Counted from the first letter of the stretch, positions 8,779 through 20,849 are shown. The stretch is DNA of 32,292 bases from Desulfobulbus sp. (GCA_003604995.1 QZJD01000053.1:1-32292), one strand, 5' to 3'. The notes: generated from the sequence alone by a model not told the origin. A program made the numbers and translations.

Positions 8779-11082
8779 TCATTCTGCATCGAACGGCGGG
8801 TTCAGCGCCTGGTGCAGAACCCGGCTCAGTTCATCGAGGCGGTAGGGCTTGTTGACCGCGGCCTTGAAGCCGTATTTCCCGTAGTCGGCGACCACCGGGT
8901 CGCTGGAGTAGCCGCTGGAGACGATGCCCTTCACCTCGCCGTCAAGCTCAACAAGTCTGGCCATGGTTTCCCTGCCGCCCATTCCACCGGGGATGGTTAA
9001 GTCAAGGATGACGCAGGCAAAGGGGCTGCCCTCGTCCAGGGCCTTTGCATAGGCGGCAAGGGCTTCCTGGCCGTTGACGACAAGAGTGGGGCTGTAGCCG
9101 AGCTCCGTGAGCATCATGCCGGCCACCTCGCGGACGGTGTCGTCGTCATCCATGACCAGGATGCGACCCGCGCCTTTGAGGATTTCGCGGGGAGCTTCCC
9201 GCTCTTTTCCCGTTGGGGCTTCCGCCGCGGGCAGGTAGAAGGTGAAGGTCGTTCCCAGGCCTTCCTGCGAGGCTACCGTGATGCAGCCGCCATGCCGTCT
9301 GATGATGGAGTATACGGTGGAGAGTCCCAGGCCGCTGCCGGTTTTCTTGGTGGTGAAATAGGGGTCAAAGACAAAGGGCAGTTGATCGGCCGGGATCCCT
9401 GACCCCTGATCGCTGCAAGTCACCCGTACATACCTGCCCGGATCCAGGGGGAGCGAATCTTCCCCCTCGGTGATGAAATTGGTCGCGCGGACGGTCACGG
9501 TCCCGCCGTCGGGCATGGCCTGATTGGCGTTGATGATCAGGTTGTTCATGACCTGGGCAATCTGGCCACTGTCCGCGAGAACCGGCCGGAGATCGGCGGC
9601 TATCTCGAAGTCGAAAAGACAGTTCGAGCCGCGCAGGGTGAATTCGACACTCTCCCGCAGAAGCTGATCCAGGCTGATGACCTTTTTAATGGGAGCACCC
9701 CCCTTGGCAAAGGTCAGCAGCTGCTGGGTGAGTCCCCGCGCCCTCATCACCGCCTTTTCAGCCATTTCCAGCTTGGAGACGATCGCGGAAGCCGGATCGG
9801 CGGAAATCCTGGCCAGGGAGATGTTGCCGAGGATCGCCGTGAGCAGGTTGTTGAAATCATGGGCGATACCGCCGGCCAGTTGACCGATGGCCTTCAGCTT
9901 CTCCAGCTTGGAGATTTCTGATTCCAGCAGCCGTTTTTCCGAGATATCCCGGAAGACAAGGACCACCCCGAAGAGATTGCCCCGCTGGTCGAGAATGGGC
10001 GCGGCGCTGTCGGTGATAAATCGCTCCCAGCCGTCCCGGGCGATGAGGACCGCCCCGGCGGTGATATTGACGGCCCGGCCCGTGCTGATTACCCGCTGGA
10101 CCGGGTTTTCAATGCGTTTCCGGGTGGTAAAGTCCACCACATGGTACACCTCCTCCAGGGGTTGTCCTACCGCCTCGTCCATGGGCCAGTCGCAAAGATA
10201 TTCCGCAACCCGGTTGAGCATGAGGATGTTGCCCTTGAGATCGGTGGTAATCACCCCGTCGCCGATGCTGCGCAGGGTGATCGCCAGGCGTTCCTTTTCC
10301 ATGGCCAGCAGGTTTTCCGCGGATTTTCGCAGGGTGATATCCTGGAAGCTTTCAACGATGCCGACCACCTCGCCGGCCGCGTTGCGATAGGGGCGGGCGG
10401 TGACGATGAAATAGGACGGTTTTCCCGCCTCATCAATCTTCGCGCACTCCTCCACCACCTCCTCTTTGCCCTGGCTGATGAGCTTGACCGGGCATCGGTC
10501 GGTATTGCAGGCGGAACCCGGGCGGGAGGTATAGCATTTCAGGGTGGCTTTTTTGCGTCCGTCCCCTTCGAACATTGCATAATACGCGGCGTTGGCCTTG
10601 ATGATATCGTATCCGGTACTGGTGATGCAGATGGGAATGGAGCTGTTGAAGATGTTGTCCATGGAGGCCTGCGCCTCCCGCAGCTCGTGCTCTGTTCGTG
10701 CCTGCTTGGCGATTTCTTTTTGCAGTTCGTCGGATTTGCGGATCAGGTCGGCATGAGCGGCGGCAAATTTATTTTTCTCGGCGATGAGCTGTTCAATGGT
10801 CCTGCGACTGAGATTGATGACCAGAAGGACAAAAAGGGCGCCGGCCAGGAAGACCAGAGCGGAGACCAGTTCGAGAATCCGCTCTTTCTGGAGCAACTGA
10901 AGAAGCGCATATCCGCAGTAGCCCGAAAAGAAAAAAAACATCAGCAGGCTGATGACGTACCAGCGGCCCTGAAACTCAAGGGGGACGGAACGCCTGACCC
11001 TGAGACCGATACGGATGGCCGCGGCCATGATCAGGGTGCCGGCAGCCACCATGAGGATATTGATCAATTGAAAGGACGTCAT
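8779..11082 (-). CDS. Membrane PAS-containing hybrid histidine kinase with C-terminal receiver
   Basis: A hybrid sensor kinase of 767 residues. The N-terminus has three hydrophobic helices (about residues 1-25, 41-65 and 72-92) with no periplasmic domain, then a coiled coil. PAS 1 (about 135-250) carries Cys183, Cys192 and Cys197-Pro; PAS 2 (about 268-385) follows. The HisKA H-box GGIAHDFNNLLT has the phospho-accepting His408. An HATPase region has DQGSGIP and GSGLGLS boxes. A receiver domain ends the protein, with acidic pocket DDDD and phospho-acceptor Asp694 in LDLTIPGG. The open frame extends 25 codons upstream to 11157, but that extension is Arg/Pro-rich and lacks a ribosome site, so ATG at 11082 (MTSFQL) is preferred. 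No partner regulator is adjacent and the signal is unknown; the Cys cluster could bind metal, haem or a redox cue. Confidence 0.9.
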   Translation of the reverse strand: MTSFQLINILMVAAGTLIMAAAIRIGLRVRRSVPLEFQGRWYVISLLMFFFFSGYCGYALLQLLQKERILELVSALVFLAGALFVLLVINLSRRTIEQLIAEKNKFAAAHADLIRKSDELQKEIAKQARTEHELREAQASMDNIFNSSIPICITSTGYDIIKANAAYYAMFEGDGRKKATLKCYTSRPGSACNTDRCPVKLISQGKEEVVEECAKIDEAGKPSYFIVTARPYRNAAGEVVGIVESFQDITLRKSAENLLAMEKERLAITLRSIGDGVITTDLKGNILMLNRVAEYLCDWPMDEAVGQPLEEVYHVVDFTTRKRIENPVQRVISTGRAVNITAGAVLIARDGWERFITDSAAPILDQRGNLFGVVLVFRDISEKRLLESEISKLEKLKAIGQLAGGIAHDFNNLLTAILGNISLARISADPASAIVSKLEMAEKAVMRARGLTQQLLTFAKGGAPIKKVISLDQLLRESVEFTLRGSNCLFDFEIAADLRPVLADSGQIAQVMNNLIINANQAMPDGGTVTVRATNFITEGEDSLPLDPGRYVRVTCSDQGSGIPADQLPFVFDPYFTTKKTGSGLGLSTVYSIIRRHGGCITVASQEGLGTTFTFYLPAAEAPTGKEREAPREILKGAGRILVMDDDDTVREVAGMMLTELGYSPTLVVNGQEALAAYAKALDEGSPFACVILDLTIPGGMGGRETMARLVELDGEVKGIVSSGYSSDPVVADYGKYGFKAAVNKPYRLDELSRVLHQALNPPFDAE

Positions 11083-11235
11083 TTCGAGGCACCTGTCGCC
11101 TGCTCGGCCCGGAGCGTGTCTGAGCCCGGGACGGGCTTGTTCCCGTGGAAACCGCATCCGGTCAATTGCCGGTCTGGCGTATTTGCGCGGGCAAAGGGGC
11201 TATTGCTGGCAAAATGAATTATTTCCATTTTCAGC

Positions 11236-11264
11236 ATTGTAAAAAAATATACTGATTTTGGCAA
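11236..11264 (-). promoter_or_regulatory. Likely sigma-70 promoter of the hybrid kinase gene
   Basis: On the minus strand TTGCCA (11259-11264) and TACAAT (11236-11241) are separated by 17 bases, giving a start near 11229 and a leader of about 150 bases. The surroundings are AT-rich, unlike the neighbouring genes. Confidence 0.5.
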
Positions 11265-11327
11265 TATGAACAAAAACGAGCAAAATTACGGGTACTTGTT
11301 TTTTCTATGAGTAACAATGGCGCACGG

Positions 11328-11374
11328 ATCAGGTGGCGATGCGGTCGTTTACCTACCACAATGAGGTGGCGGTG
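11328..11374. repeat. 14-base direct repeat, copies 33 bases apart
   Basis: AT(C/G)AGGTGGCG(A/G)TG occurs at 11328-11341 and 11361-11374 with two mismatches. The spacing of about three helical turns would put both copies on the same face of DNA, so a regulator site is possible. No binding protein can be named. Confidence 0.3.
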
Positions 11375-11456
11375 AAAAGAGGAAAGAACAAATTCTGGTC
11401 AAAATTGTTCTGATTTGGTATGAAGAATTTTTTTTATGCGGGACTGGCAAAACTGA

Positions 11457-12659
<1,203 letters not shown>

Positions 12660-12672
12660 TGACGGCCGAACC

Positions 12673-13608
12673 ATGAACCGTCGCGTCAACATCCTGCTGG
12701 TCGCCAACCAGGCCTCCACGGAACTGGCCCGCTCCGTGGCCGCGCATCTACGTGTTTCCTTCACCGAGATGGTACGCAAGCGGTTTGCCGACGGTGAACT
12801 CTACCATGCCTTTCCCTGCGATGTCTCCGGCCGGGACGTGGTGATTGTCGCGGCTACGCCCGACGACTCCGCCCACCAGGAACTGGTGGACCTGATCGCC
12901 GGCGCCCGTTTCTGGAACTGCCGGACGGTCAACGCGGTGATTCCCTATCTGGGTTATTCCACCATGGAACGGGCCAGACCCGATTCCGGCGAGATCCCCA
13001 AGGGGATTACCCGTACCCGGCAGATATTCAGGGCCAGGCCGGACTACGTGGCCTTCATCGATCTCCATTCCGAGGCGGTGCTCCATGCCCATGCAGGAGA
13101 GGTCAAGACCATGAATCTGTGGACCGATAACCTGGCCGTGCGGAAGATTCAGGAGATCGGGGTGGAGGATTATGTGCTGGTCTCCCCGGACTACGGGTTC
13201 AGCAAGCGGGTGGCGCGACTGGCCGGACTGCTTGGCTGCCCGCATACCGCGGGCAACAAGGACCGCTATGACGTTGACAAGACCATTGTCGGCCAGCTGT
13301 CCAGCGCGGTGCGGGACAGATTGGCGATCATCTGCGACGACATGATCCGCACCGGCGGCTCCATGCTCCAGACCGTGGATCGCTGTTACGAGGCCGGCGC
13401 GAAGGATGTGATGATCATGGCCACCCACCTGGTCCTCCCCGAGGAGGCGCGGGCCCGGTTCAAGGCCCGGGGGATCAACCGGATCATCGGTTCGGATACC
13501 TATCCGGGCCGGCAGAGCGACGATCTGCTGGATATTTATTCGGTGGCGCCGCTGATCGCCGAGGAATTGAAGCATTATCTGCGCATTGAGCAAGAGTTGC
13601 CCGTTTAA
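12673..13608 (+). CDS. prs: Divergent ribose-phosphate pyrophosphokinase (PRPP synthetase-like)
   Basis: The fold and overall layout are those of PRPP synthetase, which makes phosphoribosyl pyrophosphate from ribose 5-phosphate and ATP for nucleotide, His and Trp synthesis. Two type I phosphoribosyltransferase halves are visible, with FADGELYHAF near the start, IDLHSE (His132) and the PRPP loop DDMIRTGGS (222-230). The sequence is far from standard: the usual ARQDR loop reads STMER (96-100), DKRR reads NKDRYD, and the PRPP loop has Arg226 where bacterial enzymes have Asp. The 311 residues are the normal length. The frame extends to 12628 inside leuB, but ATG at 12673 matches the family start better; neither has a clear ribosome site, so translational coupling to leuB (13-base gap) is likely. 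It may be a second, specialised enzyme or a paralogue with altered substrate. Confidence 0.8.
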   Translation: MNRRVNILLVANQASTELARSVAAHLRVSFTEMVRKRFADGELYHAFPCDVSGRDVVIVAATPDDSAHQELVDLIAGARFWNCRTVNAVIPYLGYSTMERARPDSGEIPKGITRTRQIFRARPDYVAFIDLHSEAVLHAHAGEVKTMNLWTDNLAVRKIQEIGVEDYVLVSPDYGFSKRVARLAGLLGCPHTAGNKDRYDVDKTIVGQLSSAVRDRLAIICDDMIRTGGSMLQTVDRCYEAGAKDVMIMATHLVLPEEARARFKARGINRIIGSDTYPGRQSDDLLDIYSVAPLIAEELKHYLRIEQELPV

Positions 13609-13687
13609 GGCAACGCTTGCCTGGCATGTTGACAACTGAGCTATAGAAAATTGGCCAAGGGAACAGAAAAGAGGTAGGGAATACGTT

Positions 13688-14806
13688 ATGCGAAAGGTAG
13701 GAATTGTCGGCTGGCGCGGCATGGTCGGTTCGGTCCTGATGGAACGGATGCGCCAGGAACAGGATTTTCAGGGGTACGAACCCTTCTTTTTTTCCACTTC
13801 CCAGGCCGGGCAGGCCGGGCCGGAGGTCGGCGGCCAGGTCCACCGGCTCCATGACGCCAATGACACGACGTTGCTGGCGAACATGGACATCATCCTCTCC
13901 TGCCAGGGCGGCAGCTACACCACCGGGGTCTATCCCGAGCTGCGCAAAAACGGCTGGCAGGGCTACTGGATCGACGCCGCCTCCACCCTGCGCATGGAAA
14001 AAAGCGCGGTCATCGTTCTCGACCCGGTCAACCGCGCGGTCATTGACCGGGCGCTGGCCGAGGGGATTAAAGACTACATCGGCGGCAACTGCACGGTATC
14101 GCTCATGCTCATGGGCCTGGCCGGCCTGTTTGAACAGGGCTGGGTGGAGTGGATCAGCTCCATGACCTACCAGGCCGCTTCCGGCGCCGGCGCCAAGAAC
14201 ATGCGGGAGCTGGTGACCCAGATGCGCTGCCTCGGCGATCGGAGCGCGCGCCTGCTCGATGATCCGGCCTCGGCCATCCTGGAGATCGACCGCACGGTCA
14301 CCGAGGGCCTGCGCGACAACAGCCTGCCCACCGCCAATTTCGGCGCGCCCCTGGCGGCGAGCCTGATCCCCTGGATCGACCGAGCCATGGACAACGGCCA
14401 GACCCGCGAGGAATGGAAGGGCATGGCCGAGACCAACAAGATTCTCGGCCTGGACGCCAGGCCGGTGCCGGTGGACGGCTGCTGCGTGCGGGTCGGCGCC
14501 ATGCGCTGCCACAGCCAGGGTTTGACCATCAAGCTGAACAGGGACGTGGGCCTGGACGAGATCAAGTCCGCCATAGCCGGCCACAACCAGTGGGTCTACC
14601 TGGTGGAGAACACCAAGGAGGAGACCTTGCGCGAACTGACCCCGGCCCGGGTCACCGGTACCCTGGATATTCCGGTGGGACGGCTTCGCAAGATGACTCT
14701 TGGCCCTCAGTACCTGGCCGCCTTCACCGTGGGTGACCAGCTGCTCTGGGGCGCGGCCGAGCCGGTGCGCCGGATGCTGAAGATCGTGCTGGAGCACCTG
14801 GGCTGA
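13688..14806 (+). CDS. asd: Aspartate-semialdehyde dehydrogenase
   Basis: Asd reduces aspartyl phosphate to aspartate semialdehyde with NADPH, the branch point to lysine and diaminopimelate, methionine and threonine. It is of the Gram-negative (E. coli-like) type: the N-terminal nucleotide loop [10 protein letters not shown], the catalytic Cys135 in GGNCTVS (the same number as in E. coli) and the base His275 in RCHSQGL are present. The 372 residues fit the family (about 367-370). GAGGTAGGG lies about 10 bases before the ATG. It follows prs by 79 bases and is closed by the strong terminator at 14837-14871, so it is likely the last gene of the leuB operon. Linkage of leuB and asd is, from memory, common in deltaproteobacteria. 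Confidence 0.96.
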   Translation: MRKVGIVGWRGMVGSVLMERMRQEQDFQGYEPFFFSTSQAGQAGPEVGGQVHRLHDANDTTLLANMDIILSCQGGSYTTGVYPELRKNGWQGYWIDAASTLRMEKSAVIVLDPVNRAVIDRALAEGIKDYIGGNCTVSLMLMGLAGLFEQGWVEWISSMTYQAASGAGAKNMRELVTQMRCLGDRSARLLDDPASAILEIDRTVTEGLRDNSLPTANFGAPLAASLIPWIDRAMDNGQTREEWKGMAETNKILGLDARPVPVDGCCVRVGAMRCHSQGLTIKLNRDVGLDEIKSAIAGHNQWVYLVENTKEETLRELTPARVTGTLDIPVGRLRKMTLGPQYLAAFTVGDQLLWGAAEPVRRMLKIVLEHLG

Positions 14807-14836
14807 GCAGCGCCGTAGTACCAGCTGGACCATCGG

Positions 14837-14871
14837 GCGGGAGGGGCAGTAGCCCGTCCCGCTTTTTTTTT
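14837..14871 (+). terminator. Rho-independent terminator after asd
   Basis: GCGGGAGGGGC (14837-14847) pairs with GCCCGTCCCGC (14852-14862) with one mismatch across the loop AGTA. Nine T residues follow (14863-14871). It closes the leuB-prs-asd unit. Confidence 0.93.
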
Positions 14872-14988
14872 GCGGTACCCGTCGTGGAGTGGAATGTTCT
14901 TGTCGCGACTGGCGGCAACTGCCTTGAATTGAAGGATATTTAGTTATTTTGATGCACAGAAGATCAGGAATTGTGTAATTTCATCCGT

Positions 14989-16347
14989 ATGGAAAACAAA
15001 GGGCAGATCAAAATCCTGGTGGTGGACGATGAAAAGGTCCATCGCTTCATGCTGACTTCGCTGCTCGGCGAATGGGGTTGGCAGGTCGAAGAGGCGGACG
15101 ACGGCTCCACCGCGGTGGCCGCGGTGGAGCGGGGTCCTTTTGACGCCATTCTCATGGATGTGCGGATGACCGCCATGGACGGCATGGAGGCCTTGCAGCG
15201 GATCAACGCCATTAATCCGGCCATCCCGGTGGTGATCATGACCGCTTATTCTTCCGTGGACTCAGCGGTGGAAGCCATCAAGATGGGCGCCCACGACTAT
15301 CTGACCAAGCCTCTGGATTTTGAGCGCCTGCGCCAGACCCTGGAGGCCGCCACTCAACACAAACGGCAGGCGGATAACAACGGACCGCTCCTCGACGTTC
15401 TGGACCAGGATTGCGGCATCATCGGCAACTCCAGGCCCATGCGCGAGCTGTGGGAATTGATCCTGCGGGTGGCGTCCAGCGAGGCGAATATTCTCATCAC
15501 CGGCGAATCCGGCACCGGCAAGGAGTTGGTAGCCGCCGCCCTGCACCGGAAAAGTCAACGGGCCGACGGGCCCCTGGTCAAGGTCAATTGCGCGGCCCTG
15601 GCCGAGAATCTCCTGGAATCCGAACTGTTCGGACACGAGAAGGGAGCGTTCACCGGGGCGGACCGGCGCCGGGAAGGCCGGTTTGTCCAGGCGGACCACG
15701 GGACCCTGTTCCTGGACGAGATCGGTGAAACCAGTCCGGCGATGCAGGCCAAACTCCTGCGTGTGCTGCAGGAGCACGAACTGCAGCGGGTTGGCGGCCA
15801 GGAGACCGTTCGGATCGATGTCCGGATCATTGCCGCCACCAACCGGGATCTGGAGAAAGAGGTTGCCGCCGGCCGCTTCCGCGAGGATCTCTACTATCGC
15901 CTGAACGTGGTGGTTCTGAACATGCCTGCTCTGCGCGACCGTCAGGGGGACGTCCCTCTGCTGGCCGACTATTTTCTCAAGAGGTTTGCCGAAAAGAACC
16001 GGCGGCAGGTCAAGGGCATCACCCCGGAGTGCATGGATCTGCTCACCCGTTATCCCTGGCCGGGCAACGTCCGGGAACTGGAAAACTCCATTGAACGGGG
16101 CGTGATCCTCATGCGCGGCGAGTATCTGGACGTGGGGGGGCTGCCTCTTGCGTTGCAACGCTGGGCCGGTGATAATGCAATGCCTCCGGGAGAAAGCGAG
16201 GAGCCGGCGACCTTGCGGGACGCGGAGCGCCTGCTCATCGTCAAGACCCTGGAGGAAACCGGGGGCAACCGCAGCGAGACGGCCCGTCGCCTGCAAATTA
16301 CCCGCAAGACCCTGCTCAGCAAGATCAAAAGCTATAATATTGAATAG
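14989..16347 (+). CDS. NtrC-family sigma-54-dependent response regulator
   Basis: A transcription activator that, when phosphorylated, opens sigma-54 promoters. The receiver domain (about residues 7-120) has acidic Asp13-Asp14, phospho-acceptor Asp57 in MDVRMTAMDG (the usual Pro after M is Thr) and Lys108. The AAA+ domain (about 144-365) has Walker A GESGTGKE (172-179), the sigma-54 contact loop GAFTGA (219-224) and Walker B FLDEIG (241-246). A Fis-type helix-turn-helix ends the 452-residue protein (GGNRSETARRLQITRKTL). ATG at 14989 is chosen because few residues normally precede the receiver; a TTG at 14971 would add six and neither has an ideal ribosome site. No kinase is adjacent, so it is an orphan regulator; the hybrid kinase at 8779-11082 is one candidate partner but nothing shows this. 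Confidence 0.93.
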   Translation: MENKGQIKILVVDDEKVHRFMLTSLLGEWGWQVEEADDGSTAVAAVERGPFDAILMDVRMTAMDGMEALQRINAINPAIPVVIMTAYSSVDSAVEAIKMGAHDYLTKPLDFERLRQTLEAATQHKRQADNNGPLLDVLDQDCGIIGNSRPMRELWELILRVASSEANILITGESGTGKELVAAALHRKSQRADGPLVKVNCAALAENLLESELFGHEKGAFTGADRRREGRFVQADHGTLFLDEIGETSPAMQAKLLRVLQEHELQRVGGQETVRIDVRIIAATNRDLEKEVAAGRFREDLYYRLNVVVLNMPALRDRQGDVPLLADYFLKRFAEKNRRQVKGITPECMDLLTRYPWPGNVRELENSIERGVILMRGEYLDVGGLPLALQRWAGDNAMPPGESEEPATLRDAERLLIVKTLEETGGNRSETARRLQITRKTLLSKIKSYNIE

Positions 16348-16377
16348 GTCATCGGGCCTGTTCACCCCGCGGAGTGT

Positions 16378-16583
16378 CGACAAGCCCGACTGCGGGATCA
16401 AAAAACTGAGGATTTCGCGGTAATCAAAAAAAATATTGCCAATCCCGGCAAAATCCATTTTCGTAGGAAGACCTGTTGACGCGGGTCTGTTCCCGTGGTA
16501 GAAGCCGTAATTTCAGCCGAACTCTGCTGTGTTGACTTTTATTTTTTCCCGGGATTCCGCGACAAGCCCGATCCCTGAGGATT
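16378..16583. repeat. Split direct repeat upstream of the aminotransferase gene
   Basis: CGACAAGCCCGA occurs at 16378-16389 and 16560-16571, and each copy is followed by CTGAGGATT (16406-16414 and 16575-16583). The two parts are 16 bases apart in the first copy and 3 in the second. They lie in the 259-base gap between the sigma-54 regulator and the aminotransferase, which otherwise holds no gene. The second copy is 23 bases before the aminotransferase ATG. Confidence 0.45.
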
Positions 16584-16606
16584 ATTTATATTTGAAGAGG
16601 TGAAGT

Positions 16607-17917
16607 ATGCGTACTGATATCGTCCATATCGGTGCAGGCGAGTTGACCTATGAAATCCGCAACATCGTCAATGTCGGCGAGAAGTTGCAGAAGCTCGGTG
16701 TCCGCGTCAACTGGGAGAACATCGGCGATCCGATCGCCAAAGGCGAGGGCATCCCGGACTGGATGAAGGAGATCGTGGTCGAGGCGGTCCGCGACAACGC
16801 AACCTACGGCTATTGCCCGACCAGGGGGATTCTCGCCACCCGGCAGTATATCGCCGAGCAGGTCAACAAGTTGGGCGGCGCCCAGATCGATGCCAACGAC
16901 ATCATCTTCTTCAACGGCCTGGGTGACGCCATCTCCAAGGTCTTCGGTTTCCTGAAGCGGACGGCCCGGGTCATCGTGCCCACGCCCAGCTACACCACCC
17001 ATTCCTCGGCGGAGGCGGCGCACGCCGGCGACCGGCCGGTGACCTATATCCTGGATCCCAATCACCTGTGGTACCCGGATATTGAGGATATCGAAAACCA
17101 TATCAAGTACAACCCCGCGGTGGCGGGCATCCTGATCATCAATCCGGATAATCCCACCGGCGCGGTCTACCCCGAGCATATTCTGCGCGATATCGTCGAT
17201 ATCGCCGAAAAGAACGACCTGTTCATCATCTGCGACGAAGTCTACCAGAACATGACCTACAACGGCACCACCGCCACCCCCATGGCCAAGGTCATCGGCA
17301 ACAAGGTGCCGGCGATCTGCATGCGCGGCATCTCCAAGGAAATGCCCTGGCCTGGCAGTCGCTGTGGCTGGATCGAGGTGTACAACGGCCATCGTGATCC
17401 GATGTTCGAGAAATATGTCAACTCGATCCTCAACGCCAAGATGGTGGAAGTCTGCTCCACGACCCTGCCCCAGACCGTGCTGCCCAAAATTCAGACCCAC
17501 CCCCGGTATCCGACTTATCTGGCGGAGCGGATCAAGCGCTATGAGCGCTGCTCGAACATCGCCTATGATATTCTGAAGGACGTCAAGGGGTTGCATGTTA
17601 ACCGGACCAACGGCGCCTTTTACATGAGCGCTGTCTTCCTGGACGGATTGCTGAACCATCGGCAGACCCTGCCCATTGCCGACGACAGCGTGCGCAAGAC
17701 CGTGGAAGGCCTGGTCACCGGCCCGGACGTGGCGCCGGATAAACGCTTTGTCTATTACCTGCTCGCCTCCACCGGGGTCTGCGTGGTACCGCTCTCATCC
17801 TTTGCCACCGATCTGCAGGGCTTTCGCATCACCCTGCTGGAAAAGGATGAAGAGGAATTCACCAAAATTTTCAAGACCATCGCTGAGAGCATCAAACAGT
17901 ATCTTCGATCAGCCTGA
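16607..17917 (+). CDS. PLP-dependent class I/II aminotransferase
   Basis: A fold-type I aminotransferase, likely acting on aspartate, alanine or a related amino acid with 2-oxoglutarate or pyruvate; the exact substrate cannot be read from the sequence. The PLP-binding lysine is probably Lys244 in RGISKEMPWPGSRCGW, with the partner Asp in ICDEVYQNM and the family NPDNPTGAVYP segment. The 436 residues are somewhat longer than classic AspC (about 396). The ATG at 16607 has AGAGGTG at the right distance. It has its own upstream region with a split direct repeat, and a 10-bp hairpin after the stop, so it is probably a single-gene transcript. It could be an alanine or aspartate aminotransferase, and I do not assign a symbol. 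Confidence 0.88.
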   Translation: MRTDIVHIGAGELTYEIRNIVNVGEKLQKLGVRVNWENIGDPIAKGEGIPDWMKEIVVEAVRDNATYGYCPTRGILATRQYIAEQVNKLGGAQIDANDIIFFNGLGDAISKVFGFLKRTARVIVPTPSYTTHSSAEAAHAGDRPVTYILDPNHLWYPDIEDIENHIKYNPAVAGILIINPDNPTGAVYPEHILRDIVDIAEKNDLFIICDEVYQNMTYNGTTATPMAKVIGNKVPAICMRGISKEMPWPGSRCGWIEVYNGHRDPMFEKYVNSILNAKMVEVCSTTLPQTVLPKIQTHPRYPTYLAERIKRYERCSNIAYDILKDVKGLHVNRTNGAFYMSAVFLDGLLNHRQTLPIADDSVRKTVEGLVTGPDVAPDKRFVYYLLASTGVCVVPLSSFATDLQGFRITLLEKDEEEFTKIFKTIAESIKQYLRSA

Positions 17918-17941
17918 TGCCGGCATGAGTTGACCCGCACC

Positions 17942-17972
17942 GTTCCGGGCATCCTTGGCGGGTGCCCGGAAC
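17942..17972 (+). terminator. Probable terminator hairpin after the aminotransferase
   Basis: GTTCCGGGCA (17942-17951) and TGCCCGGAAC (17963-17972) form a perfect 10-bp stem with an 11-base loop. The downstream sequence is pyrimidine-rich with TTTTCTTTTTTT some 20 bases later rather than directly after the stem. It is likely a terminator of the imperfect kind. Confidence 0.55.
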
Positions 17973-18019
17973 CACCTTTCTCACCCCTTCTTTTCTTTTT
18001 TTTCTATTCTGTCAGTCAC

Positions 18020-18048
18020 TTGACAAGGGACTGCGCCGTTCTTAAAGT
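18020..18048 (+). promoter_or_regulatory. Probable sigma-70 promoter of grpE
   Basis: A perfect TTGACA (18020-18025) is followed after 17 bases by TAAAGT (18043-18048), giving a leader of about 110 bases. I see no CIRCE operator or clear heat-shock sigma-32 box, so how grpE responds to heat here is not evident. Confidence 0.55.
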
Positions 18049-18164
18049 TGCCCACAGGCCGATGAGGCCTTCTGTATTTTATCCTGTTGTTCCCATGTTC
18101 TTTATGAAATCTGATCGCTGCTTGTGCCGCGGCCGGTTTCGTCTACTGTTTTGAGGAGAGGAAG

Positions 18165-18743
18165 GTGTCTGAGGAGAAAGACGTTCTACAGGAAGAGACC
18201 GCTGGGCAAGGGCCGGAATTTGCTGAAACCGAGGGCCAGGAGGGGGCAGCCGCTGAGGCGGACCAGCTGACCCGGGAAATTGCGATCCTCCGCCAGGAGG
18301 CTGATGAGAACCGCGATCGGCTGCTCCGTCTTGCCGCTGAGTTTGAAAATTATAAGAAACGGATGGAGCGGGAACGCGAATCCCTGCTCAAGTATGCAGG
18401 GGAAAACATCCTGCGGGAATTACTGGTGACCGTCGACAACCTGGAGCGTGCCCTGGAACAGGGAACGGCCGAGTCTGCTGATTCTTCGAAGCAGCTGGTA
18501 TCTCTTCTGGAAGGGGTGGAGCTGACCAGGAAGAACCTGCTTTCCGGCCTGGAGAAGTTCGGAGTGAGCCCGGTGGAAAGCGTCGGCCGGCCCTTTGATC
18601 CCAATGAGCAGGAAGCCCTGACCATGGAAGCCAGCTCCGATGTCCCGGCCAACCATGTACTGCGCGAATTCGTGAAGGGCTACCGGTTCAAGGACCGGCT
18701 TTTGCGGGCCGCCAAGGTCGTTGTTTCCGCTGGGCCGCAGTAA
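18165..18743 (+). CDS. grpE: Nucleotide exchange factor GrpE
   Basis: GrpE releases ADP from DnaK and resets the chaperone cycle in the cytoplasm. The protein has an acidic, disordered N-terminus (about residues 1-35), a long coiled coil, the conserved LAAEFENYKKR segment (about 57-67) and the C-terminal beta domain with HVLREFVKGYRFKDRLLRAAKVVVS. The 192 residues are typical (about 180-210). The start is GTG at 18165 with a strong GGAGAGGAAG ribosome site; no ATG fits. The gene is 177 bases before dnaK and has its own promoter-like sequence. Neither hrcA nor dnaJ is next to the pair, unlike the common hrcA-grpE-dnaK-dnaJ order. Confidence 0.95.
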   Translation: MSEEKDVLQEETAGQGPEFAETEGQEGAAAEADQLTREIAILRQEADENRDRLLRLAAEFENYKKRMERERESLLKYAGENILRELLVTVDNLERALEQGTAESADSSKQLVSLLEGVELTRKNLLSGLEKFGVSPVESVGRPFDPNEQEALTMEASSDVPANHVLREFVKGYRFKDRLLRAAKVVVSAGPQ

Positions 18744-18820
18744 GCGAAAACCTCGCTACGAGAACATTGCGGCTTTGACGATAAGTGATTGAAAATGGAG
18801 CTGATTTGCGGGGCATTTGC

Positions 18821-18850
18821 TTGACAACCGCTGATTCATGCACATTATAC
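18821..18850 (+). promoter_or_regulatory. Probable sigma-70 promoter of dnaK
   Basis: A perfect TTGACA (18821-18826) is followed after 18 bases by TTATAC (18845-18850), about 70 bases before the dnaK ATG. The sequence from 18840 to 18920 is AT-rich compared with both genes. No CIRCE inverted repeat is visible. Confidence 0.6.
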
Positions 18851-18920
18851 ATTGTACGGTTGCCGGCAGGTGCCGGTTTGCATATTCTACCAAGTGAAAT
18901 GATATAAGGAGCAGGAGAAG

Positions 18921-20849
<1,929 letters not shown>

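Noticed and set aside
6780-8789. A 669-codon open frame on the minus strand opposite hisD and rsmG.
   Set aside because: It is a shadow of two well-recognised genes on the other strand; its translation is low-complexity, rich in Gln, Gly, His and Arg, with no domain.
11308-11413. Two short frames (22 and 24 codons) before leuB that could be leader peptides.
   Set aside because: They contain no run of leucine codons, overlap each other, lack good ribosome sites and are not followed by an attenuator hairpin.
18744-18920. CIRCE heat-shock operator before dnaK.
   Set aside because: The TTAGCACTC inverted repeat is absent before both grpE and dnaK.
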